From DASZZY01 sp036260395 (GTDB lineage: Bacteria > Actinomycetota > UBA4738 > CALAEC01): a stretch of 19,148 nucleotides of DNA. The translations under genes were made by a program, and so were the position numbers. The DNA is taken from assembly GCA_036260395.1 (NCBI GenBank), contig DASZZY010000181.1:1-19148 (forward strand), read 5' to 3'. Below are positions 7,342 to 12,947 of the stretch, one piece after another; positions within the stretch are counted from its first letter, which is position 1, and every line of letters begins with the position of its first letter. The notes under the pieces are model-generated. The model searched no databases and was not told where the DNA came from. It saw nothing but the letters and a program-made list of their open reading frames with translations.

Positions 7342-7554
7342 CTACTCGAACGCCTTGTTGATGCTCTCCCGGGCCTTCTCCTCGGCCTGCGGCTCGGCCT
7401 CGGCCCGCTCGCCGCCTCGCGCCGCTCCTCCCTCCGAGCCGCTCGGGGCCTCCTCGCCGTCTCGCTCGTCCTGCGACTCTGCCGTCGCCTCCTGCTCGAC
7501 GGGCTCGTCCGCGTGCTCGTCGACGCGTCCCTCGCTCGTCTCCCGGCTCTCCAT
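7342..7554 (-). CDS. Small, highly acidic, probably disordered hypothetical protein
   Basis: This 70-residue frame starts at ATG 7554, preceded by GGAAGGAGGAGCC, one of the best ribosome binding sites in the window. This marks it as a real gene even though the same frame is open further upstream. The protein is mostly Glu, Ala, Gly, Ser, Asp and Arg (for example VDEHADEPVEQEATAESQDE), with no hydrophobic core, membrane segment or cysteine, and ends in AEEKARESINKAFE, which could form a short helix. No family was recognised. Acidic, low-complexity composition fits a disordered or stress-related protein. It is divergent from the cupredoxin gene across about 100 bases, so the two may share regulation. 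Confidence 0.65.
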   Translation of the reverse strand: MESRETSEGRVDEHADEPVEQEATAESQDERDGEEAPSGSEGGAARGGERAEAEPQAEEKARESINKAFE

Positions 7555-7591
7555 GGCTCCTCCTTCCGTCCCGAGCATTCCCCCGACCCCC

Positions 7592-7616
7592 GTTACCAAA
7601 CCGGACGTCGGGGTAG
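7592..7616 (+). promoter_or_regulatory. SigB/SigF-like promoter upstream of the cupredoxin gene
   Basis: GTTA (7592-7595), 15 bases, then GGGTAG (7611-7616). Spacing is the same as in the site before the hemerythrin fusion, and it is close to GTTT-N15-17-GGGTAT. The predicted start near 7624 leaves a leader of about 33 bases with GAGGAGA before ATG 7657. The last -10 base differs from consensus. Confidence 0.4.
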
Positions 7617-7656
7617 GACGACCGAGGTGGCGACCGACGCCCCGAGGAGACAGGCG

Positions 7657-8022
7657 ATGCCCCAGCGCTCGATGCTCGCCGCGCTCCTGGCGGCGACCCT
7701 CCTCGCCGCGTGCGGCGGCGAGGATCGGGGAACGGACGTGGGGGGGGCCGGGGAGGCGGGAACGGCCACGGACAGGCTCGTGATGGGCGACAACTTCTTC
7801 CAGCCCGGGCGGTGGATCATCCCGGGCGATGGCGGCACCTTCACGGTGGTGAACGAGGGTGCCGGCCTGCACAACCTCACGATCGAGGCGGCGGGCATCG
7901 ACGAGGACGTGCCGGCGGGGGAGGAGGTCGAGGTGGAGATCGAGCTCGACCCGGGCGAGTACGAGATGGTGTGCGTGTACCACATCGCGCAGGGCATGAC
8001 CGGGACGGTGGTCGTCGAGTAG
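7657..8022 (+). CDS. Cupredoxin-like (type 1 copper) lipoprotein
   Basis: This 121-residue protein begins with a classic lipoprotein signal (MLAALLAATLLAACGG). The lipobox LAAC puts the lipidated cysteine at C19. An acidic/Gly linker follows, then a plastocyanin-like domain (about 42-121). The four type 1 copper ligands can be assigned: H72 (GLHNLTIE), then C106, H109 and M114 (CVYHIAQGM), the usual C-x2-H-x4-M loop. It should be an electron-transfer or copper-handling protein anchored outside the membrane. ATG 7657 is preceded by GAGGAGA at a proper distance; ATG 7672 is an alternative. It ends six bases from the end of the convergent small gene. The electron partner is unknown. Confidence 0.9.
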   Translation: MPQRSMLAALLAATLLAACGGEDRGTDVGGAGEAGTATDRLVMGDNFFQPGRWIIPGDGGTFTVVNEGAGLHNLTIEAAGIDEDVPAGEEVEVEIELDPGEYEMVCVYHIAQGMTGTVVVE

Positions 8023-8028
8023 GGGGCG

Positions 8029-8238
8029 CTACGGGCGTCGGATCGATACGACGACGCCGGCCGCTCGCAGCACCATGACCCGCTCGCCCTGTGCCAGCCG
8101 CTCGGGGACGGCCTCCGGCCCCAGCCGGGCCGTCTCGGTGCTTCCGTCGGGATAGGCGAGCGTCACGTCGTGGTAGGTGACGCCGTGGAGGCCGAACGGC
8201 CGGGCCTCGGCCACGGTGGCCTCCGTCTCACCGATCAT
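8029..8238 (-). CDS. Hypothetical 69-residue protein
   Basis: The frame starts at ATG 8238 and ends at TAG 8029-8031 (CTA on the plus strand). No family was recognised. The sequence is predicted to be mostly beta strands (HGVTYHDVTLAYPDGS, RVMVLRAAGVVVSIRR) with no membrane segment or signal, like a small barrel domain. GC at third codon positions is as in its neighbours, which supports coding. It follows the macrodomain gene on the same strand after 48 bases, so it could be co-transcribed. Alternatively, TATCCA six bases before the ATG could act as a weak -10 for leaderless transcription. It is convergent with the cupredoxin gene. Confidence 0.6.
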   Translation of the reverse strand: MIGETEATVAEARPFGLHGVTYHDVTLAYPDGSTETARLGPEAVPERLAQGERVMVLRAAGVVVSIRRP

Positions 8239-8286
8239 GGCCAGTGGATACCCGCCGGGCGGCTCGTCGACACGGCGGGCAGCCGC

Positions 8287-8799
8287 TCACCGGTCCACCG
8301 CCCGGCGGAAGGCCTCGTACGTCGGACGGTCGAACAAGACGAACCGCACGTCGTCGACGCGGGTCTCGGCGTCGCGGACGGCGGCCATGGCGACCGGAGC
8401 GGCTTCCTCCACCGGGTAGCCGTAGACGCCGGTGGAGATCGCGGGGAACGCGACCGTGGTGGCGCCGAGCTCGTCGGCGACCCGGAGCGACGCGGCATGG
8501 CAGGACGACAGGAGCGCCGAACCGTCTTCGCCCTCCGCGTAGACCGGCCCGACGGTGTGGATCACCCACCGGGCCGGGAGGGCGCCCGCGGTGGTGGCCA
8601 CCGCCTCGCCGGTCGGCAGGCCGTCGGGGAAGCGCTCGACGCGTAGGCGCCTGCACTCCTCGAGGATGGCCGGGCCGCCGCGGCGGTGGATGGCCCCGTC
8701 GACCCCTCCCCCGCCCATGAGCGAGGGGTTCGCCGCGTTGACCACCGCGTCGACGTGCTGCTGGGTGATGTCGCCCTGGACGAGCGTCATCCGAGGCAC
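8287..8799 (-). CDS. Macrodomain protein (ADP-ribose / O-acetyl-ADP-ribose hydrolase type)
   Basis: This 170-residue protein is a single MacroD-like macrodomain. Residues 19-38 include VNAANPSLMGGGGVDGAIH, the conserved NAAN and GGGVDGAIH loop that binds the distal ribose. IHTVGPVY and FPAISTGVYGYP form the pyrophosphate-binding loop. Members hydrolyse O-acetyl-ADP-ribose or remove ADP-ribose from acidic residues, so this protein probably reverses ADP-ribosylation or clears ADP-ribose metabolites in the cytoplasm. Two starts are possible: GTG 8799 and ATG 8790. GTG 8799 is preferred because a TAAGAT -10-like element ends exactly six bases upstream, which fits leaderless initiation. No Shine-Dalgarno is seen. 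It is divergent from the FAD oxidoreductase across 22 bases. Confidence 0.92.
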   Translation of the reverse strand: MPRMTLVQGDITQQHVDAVVNAANPSLMGGGGVDGAIHRRGGPAILEECRRLRVERFPDGLPTGEAVATTAGALPARWVIHTVGPVYAEGEDGSALLSSCHAASLRVADELGATTVAFPAISTGVYGYPVEEAAPVAMAAVRDAETRVDDVRFVLFDRPTYEAFRRAVDR

Positions 8800-8805
8800 G
8801 CCCGG

Positions 8806-8815
8806 ATCTTAGACT
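8806..8815. promoter_or_regulatory. Overlapping back-to-back -10 elements (macrodomain / FAD oxidoreductase)
   Basis: On the plus strand TAGACT (8810-8815) ends six bases before GTG 8822. On the minus strand TAAGAT (8811 down to 8806) ends six bases before GTG 8799. The two share the TA at 8810-8811. Both fit TANNNT and both predict transcription beginning at the first base of the start codon. The 22-base gap leaves no room for leaders. Confidence 0.55.
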
Positions 8816-8821
8816 GGCGCC

Positions 8822-9994
8822 GTGGCGAGGTCCGCCGACGTCGTCGTCGTGGGAGGCGGCGTCGTCGGATGCGCCTGCGCCGCCGCGCTGGCCGACCGCG
8901 GCGTCGGAGTGCTCCTCGTGGAGCGCGCCCGGCTGGCCGCCGGGGCGTCCGGGCGGAACCACGGCCTCGTGCTGTCGCCTTCGGAGCCCGCGCTGGTTCC
9001 CATGGCGCGCGAGACGCTCGACGTCTACCGCCGGACGTCCCGGGAGGCCGAGGTGCCGTTCACGATCGACCCCGAACCGATCGGCTACCTGGTCGTCGCC
9101 CGCGACGACCGCGAGGCCGAGCAGGCGCGCGGCGAGGCCGGTGCCGCGGAGGCGTGCGGGATCGCCGTGCGGGACGTGGACGGCCCGGCGCTCCGGGCCC
9201 TGGAGCCGGCGCTCGCCGAGGAGCTCACCGGCGGGTGGCTGCTGGAAGACGGCCTGCGGCTGGATCCGGCCGCACTCACCGTGGCCCTCGCGGTCCGGGC
9301 CCGCCGGTCGGGCGCCGAGGTCCGCCCGCACCTCGCGGCGCAGGCGCTCGACGTGCGCGACGGGGTGGTCCACGGCGTCGTCACCGACGAGGGCCGGATC
9401 GCGGCCGGCACCGTGGTCGTGGCCGCCGGGCCCTGGTCCCCGGGGCTGCTCCGCCCGGCGGGGGTGCGGCTCCCGGTGGTCGGCGCGCGCGGGTGGCTCG
9501 TGCACCTGGCGCCCCGCCGGCCGGTCCTCTCGCGGATCGTCGAGCGGGCCGGCTGGCACCTGCTCCCCGGGGAGGACGCCGTGGAACCGCTCCTGGCGCG
9601 GGACGTGGCCGAGGGGACCCCGAAGCCGGAGGTCGGGACGCTGCTCCACCCCGGGACGGACGGCACCGTCCTGGCCGGCGGCTCGCGCCAGCTGCCGACG
9701 GTCCACGAGCCGGAGGATCACGAGGTCCCCCGGGAGATCGCCAGGCGGGCCATCGAGCTGGTCCCCGCCCTCGCGTCCGCCGAGGTCCTGGGGGCCTGGT
9801 GGGGGATCCGACCCATGAGCCCCGACGGCCGCCCGCTGATCGGGCCGGTGGCCGAGGGCGTCTCCGTGGCCACCGGACACGGCTCGCAGGGCGTGATCCT
9901 GGCGGGCGGGACCGCCGCCCTGGTGGCCGCCCAGGTGACCGGCGAGCCGCCGCCGTTCGACCCCGAGCCGTTCCGCCCCGACCGGTTCGGGTGA
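8822..9994 (+). CDS. FAD-dependent oxidoreductase (DAO family)
   Basis: This 390-residue protein has an N-terminal dinucleotide fold: VVVVGGGVVG with GxGxxG at 11-16, and E34 at the end of strand 2 to bind the FAD ribose. GASGRNHG follows at about 41-48. The C-terminal signature WGIRPMSPDGRPLIGP, then ATGHGSQGVILA, is typical of the DAO family (glycine/sarcosine/D-amino-acid oxidase and dehydrogenase group). It likely oxidises an amine or D-/N-substituted amino acid, but the substrate cannot be told from sequence. There is no signal or membrane segment. GTG 8822 is six bases after a -10-like TAGACT and has no Shine-Dalgarno, so it may be leaderless. Its TGA is three bases from the stop of the convergent metallopeptidase gene. 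Confidence 0.9.
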   Translation: MARSADVVVVGGGVVGCACAAALADRGVGVLLVERARLAAGASGRNHGLVLSPSEPALVPMARETLDVYRRTSREAEVPFTIDPEPIGYLVVARDDREAEQARGEAGAAEACGIAVRDVDGPALRALEPALAEELTGGWLLEDGLRLDPAALTVALAVRARRSGAEVRPHLAAQALDVRDGVVHGVVTDEGRIAAGTVVVAAGPWSPGLLRPAGVRLPVVGARGWLVHLAPRRPVLSRIVERAGWHLLPGEDAVEPLLARDVAEGTPKPEVGTLLHPGTDGTVLAGGSRQLPTVHEPEDHEVPREIARRAIELVPALASAEVLGAWWGIRPMSPDGRPLIGPVAEGVSVATGHGSQGVILAGGTAALVAAQVTGEPPPFDPEPFRPDRFG

Positions 9995-9997
9995 TCC

Positions 9998-10345
9998 TCA
10001 GTCGCGGCCCAGCTCGTGGAGGCGCTCGTCGGAGATCCCGAAGAAGTGGGCGACCTCGTGGATCACGGTCTCGGCCACCACCCGCCGGAGCTGGGCGTCG
10101 TCGCCGCCCGCCTCGTCCTCGATCGTGTTCCGGAACAGCGTGATCCGGTCGGGGAGGACGCCGGCGTAGTCCATCCCCCGCTCCACGAGCGGGATGCCCT
10201 CGTAGATCCCCAGGAGGTCGGGGTCCTCGGCCGGCGGCTCGTCCTCGATCACCACGTCGACGTTGTCGAGGCGCTCGTGCACCCACGCCGGGAGGCCGTC
10301 GAGGGCCTCGGCCGCCAGCTCCTCGAACCGCCGCCGGGAGACCAT
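9998..10345 (-). CDS. Zincin-like metallopeptidase family protein
   Basis: This 115-residue protein contains HEVAHFFGISD at 96-106: H96-E97-x2-H100 are zinc ligands and the catalytic glutamate, with the x2-G-x2-D extension of the small zincin family (DUF1025-like, PF06262). An acidic N-terminal half (VVIEDEPPAEDPDLLGIYEG, PDRITLFRN) is characteristic of the family. There is no signal peptide, so a cytoplasmic protease or peptide hydrolase is expected; substrates are unknown for the family. The ATG overlaps the TGA of the upstream mannosyltransferase by one base (TGATG), so translation is coupled. Confidence 0.88.
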   Translation of the reverse strand: MVSRRRFEELAAEALDGLPAWVHERLDNVDVVIEDEPPAEDPDLLGIYEGIPLVERGMDYAGVLPDRITLFRNTIEDEAGGDDAQLRRVVAETVIHEVAHFFGISDERLHELGRD

Positions 10346-11736
10346 CACACCCAGTTGAACAGGCCCGGGCTGTCGAACCAGATCCGATCGCCCCACGCGG
10401 CCTGCGACAGCCGCTGCCCGACCAGCACCGGCCAGAAGAACGTGAACAGCGCCACCGCGGCCACCACCACGGCGGCGACCGCGATGGTGGCCGCCGGGCG
10501 GTCGCGCAGCCGGTCGCCGGCGAGGTCGCGCAGCACGAACGTCCCGCCCAGCGCCAGGAACGGCGTGAGCGGCGTCATGTAGAAGAGGAACAGCGGCCGG
10601 GTGACCGCCAGCCACGGCAGGTACTGGGCCAGGATGGGGACCAGCACGGCGCCCGCCCGCCAGTCGCGCCTCCGCCACCAGACCATGGCGAGGTAAGGGA
10701 TCGTGAGGAGCGACCCCCAGAAGAGCACCGGGCTCCCGAGCGCCAGGATCTCCTCGCAGCACGCCGGGTCGCCCTGCCAGTAGTAGGCCACCGGCCGCGC
10801 GAGCAGCAGCCAGCTCCAGGCCGGCGACAGGTATGGATGGATCGGCTCCCCGTCGTCCTCGACCGGATCGAGTGTCAGGTGGTAGTCGGCCATGGCCCGG
10901 TGGTGGCCGAGGAGCTCGCCGGCGCTCCGGTCCTCGCGCGCGAGCCACGGGGCCCACGCCGCCGCGTAGATCAGGAGCGGGACGAGGACCATGGCCACGG
11001 GGATCCCGATCCGCTCCGAGGACGGGCGGGTGATGCCCCGCCGGACCAGGGAGACGCCCCACACGAACGCGAGTGCGAAGGCTCCGGCCAGCGCGAAGAT
11101 CCCCGACCACTTCACGGCGATGGCCGCGCCGAACGCGGCCCCGGCGGCGAGCCGCAGCGGCCGCAGCCGGCTCTCGCCGGCGCCGCTCGCCTCGCGCCCA
11201 CCGACCTCCGGCCCCTCGCCGTCCTCTCCGGGCGCGCCGGCGCGAGCCTCCTGGCGCCGGCGATCCGCCACCAGCAGCACGAACCCCAGCACGACGAAGA
11301 ACGCCAGGAAGATGTCGAGCATCGCTATCCGCGATTGCACGAACTGGAGGGGCTCGACCGCCACGAGCCCGGCGGCGACGCCCGCCCACAGCGCCCGTCG
11401 CCACAGGAGATACGCCAGGACCCCGGCCAGCCCCACGGTCGCCGTGCCGGCCGCCGCCGCGGCGACCCGCCACCCGAGCGGCCGGTTGCCGAACCCCTCG
11501 ACCCCGAGCGCGATCAGCGCCTTGCCGAGCGGGGGGTGGACCCACGACCGCTCGCCTTCGTCCTCGAGGCCGCACCGCCGGTACGGGATCCCCGCGTACA
11601 GACAGGCGTCGCTGGCGTAGTAGAGCTCGTCGAAGATCTTCCGCTCGGGCTGCCCAAGCCCCCACAGGCGCAGTCCGCCCGCCAGCGCGGTGATCGAGGC
11701 GACGACGAGCGTCACCCTGGCGACGTTGGACCTCAT
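10345..11736 (-). CDS. Protein O-mannosyltransferase-family membrane protein (PMT, GT39)
   Basis: This 463-residue multi-spanning membrane protein starts at ATG 11736 with GGAG just upstream. Residues 1-25 form the first membrane segment. The conserved first extracytoplasmic loop follows, with FDELYYASDA (D36-E37, the catalytic Asp-Glu pair) and HPPLGK (67-72). Many hydrophobic segments come after (for example GLAGVLAYLL, LDIFLAFFVVLGFVLLV, TIAVAAVVVAAVALFTFFWP). Actinobacterial PMTs transfer mannose from polyprenyl-phosphate-mannose to Ser or Thr of proteins exported by Sec. Length is slightly below the usual 500 or so; an Arg/Gly/Glu-rich insert (about 160-190) is probably a cytoplasmic loop. 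Exported proteins such as the window's lipoproteins could be acceptors. It is translationally coupled to the metallopeptidase gene downstream. Confidence 0.9.
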   Translation of the reverse strand: MRSNVARVTLVVASITALAGGLRLWGLGQPERKIFDELYYASDACLYAGIPYRRCGLEDEGERSWVHPPLGKALIALGVEGFGNRPLGWRVAAAAAGTATVGLAGVLAYLLWRRALWAGVAAGLVAVEPLQFVQSRIAMLDIFLAFFVVLGFVLLVADRRRQEARAGAPGEDGEGPEVGGREASGAGESRLRPLRLAAGAAFGAAIAVKWSGIFALAGAFALAFVWGVSLVRRGITRPSSERIGIPVAMVLVPLLIYAAAWAPWLAREDRSAGELLGHHRAMADYHLTLDPVEDDGEPIHPYLSPAWSWLLLARPVAYYWQGDPACCEEILALGSPVLFWGSLLTIPYLAMVWWRRRDWRAGAVLVPILAQYLPWLAVTRPLFLFYMTPLTPFLALGGTFVLRDLAGDRLRDRPAATIAVAAVVVAAVALFTFFWPVLVGQRLSQAAWGDRIWFDSPGLFNWV

Positions 11737-11766
11737 GCGCGCTCCGGTGGCGGTTGGCGGTGCCCC

Positions 11767-11776
11767 AGGATAGAAC
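11767..11776. promoter_or_regulatory. Overlapping back-to-back -10-like elements (PMT / ychF)
   Basis: On the minus strand TATCCT (11772 down to 11767) is a good -10, predicting a PMT leader of about 24 bases that contains GGAG before ATG 11736. On the plus strand TAGAAC (11771-11776) is a weaker -10 (last base C), predicting a leader of about 9 bases before ychF. They share the TA at 11771-11772, the same geometry as at 8806-8815. Confidence 0.4.
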
Positions 11777-11791
11777 CTCGCTCGAACGAGG

Positions 11792-12880
11792 ATGCTCCAG
11801 GTCGGGATCGTCGGGTTGCCGAACGCCGGGAAGTCAACGCTGTTCAACGCGCTGGCCCGGGCCCACGCGCCCGCCGCCGCCCACCCCTTCACGACGGTCG
11901 ACCCCAACGTCGGCGACGCGGTGGTCCGGGACCCGCGCCTCGATCGGCTCGCCGCGGCGCTCCGACCGGAGCGCGTGGTGGCCGCCCACGTGCGATTCGT
12001 GGACATCGCCGGGCTGGTCCGCGGGGCGCACCGGGGCGAGGGCCTGGGCAACCGCTTCCTGGGCCACGTCCGGGAGGTCGATGCGATCCTCCTGCTGCTC
12101 CGGGGGTTCGGCGCCGACACCGTGCTGCACCCCGAGGGGCAGGTCGACCCCCGGAGGGACCTAGAGGTGCTGATCGCCGAGATGGCCCTGGCGGACCTGG
12201 AGACGGCCACCAGGGCGGCCGCCCGTGCCGCGAAGCGCGCGGCCGCCACGCGGGACGACGCCGAGCGGGACCGCGCCGCGGCGCTGGAGCGGGCGGTCGC
12301 GCTGCTGGAGCGCGGCGTGCCGTTCCGGACGGCCATGCCGCCGGAGGACCTGGCCCGCATCCGCGACGCGTTCCTGCTGCTGGCCAAGCCGCTGCTGATC
12401 TCGCTGAACGTCGGGGAGGACGATGCCGGCCGGGCCGATGCCATCGCCGAGGCGTTCCGCGACCAGGCGCCGCCGGGATCGGAGGTTGTCGCGGTCTGCG
12501 CCAAGCTCGAGGAGGAGGTCGAGGACCTCCCGGAGGAGGAGGCCCGGGAGCTGCTGGAGGGCTTCGGGATCGAGCAGCGGGGGACGGCGACGATCGCCGA
12601 CGCCGCCCGCCGGCTGCTCGGGCTCATCACGTTCTACTCGATCGAGTCCAACGAATGCCGGGCCTGGCTGGTCCCCGCCGGGACGACGGCGCGCGGGGCC
12701 GCCGAGGAGATCCACACCGACATGGCCCGGGGGTTCATCAAGGCCGACGTGGCCCCGGCGGACGCCCTGTCGGACGCCGGATCGGTGGCCGCAGCGCGCG
12801 AGCGCGGGCTGGTGCGGTCGGAGGGCAAGGACTACGTGGTCCGCGACGGCGACGTCCTCACGTTCCGGTTCCGCGCCTAG
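11792..12880 (+). CDS. ychF: Ribosome-binding GTPase/ATPase YchF (OLA1 family)
   Basis: This 362-residue protein matches the usual YchF length. G1 is GLPNAGKST (8-16), G3 is DIAGLVRG (about 71-78) and is followed by GEGLGNRFLGHVREVDAI, a YchF hallmark. The NKxD position reads LNVGEDD, consistent with the family's relaxed specificity (YchF prefers ATP). A coiled-coil insert (about 130-175) and the C-terminal TGS domain, with ITFYSIESNECRAWLV and HTDMARGFIKADV, are both present. YchF binds ribosomes and affects translation and stress responses. The start is fixed by the conserved N-terminus, yet there is no Shine-Dalgarno at a useful distance. Instead GAGG abuts the ATG and forms an inverted repeat with CCTCG 15 bases upstream. 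It is divergent from the PMT gene. Confidence 0.95.
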   Translation: MLQVGIVGLPNAGKSTLFNALARAHAPAAAHPFTTVDPNVGDAVVRDPRLDRLAAALRPERVVAAHVRFVDIAGLVRGAHRGEGLGNRFLGHVREVDAILLLLRGFGADTVLHPEGQVDPRRDLEVLIAEMALADLETATRAAARAAKRAAATRDDAERDRAAALERAVALLERGVPFRTAMPPEDLARIRDAFLLLAKPLLISLNVGEDDAGRADAIAEAFRDQAPPGSEVVAVCAKLEEEVEDLPEEEARELLEGFGIEQRGTATIADAARRLLGLITFYSIESNECRAWLVPAGTTARGAAEEIHTDMARGFIKADVAPADALSDAGSVAAARERGLVRSEGKDYVVRDGDVLTFRFRA

Positions 12881-12917
12881 CGGCCCGACCGCGGGTGCCT
12901 TGCCCGCTGGGCTAGGC
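12875..12917 (+). terminator. Nested hairpin after ychF
   Basis: Outer arms GCCTAGC (12875-12881, including the ychF TAG stop) and GCTAGGC (12911-12917) are perfect inverted repeats. Inside is a second stem, GCGGG (12891-12895) with CCCGC (12903-12907), around a 7-base loop. There is no U tract. It probably ends the ychF transcript. The right arm overlaps TAGGCT (12913-12918), a possible -10 for the next gene. Confidence 0.45.
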
Positions 12918-12947
12918 TGCGCTCGAATCGGCGGGAAGGAGGCCGCG

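Noticed and set aside
8228..9880. Long minus-strand open frame (about 550 codons)
   Set aside because: Covers the FAD oxidoreductase in antisense and the macrodomain gene in another frame; no motif of its own.
10345..12630. Longer N-terminus for the mannosyltransferase
   Set aside because: The open frame beyond 11736 runs antisense through ychF and is Arg/Ser-rich; ATG 11736 directly precedes the first membrane segment and has GGAG upstream.
10837..12915. Long plus-strand open frame (about 692 codons)
   Set aside because: Overlaps the PMT gene in antisense and ychF in another frame, both of which have clear family motifs.
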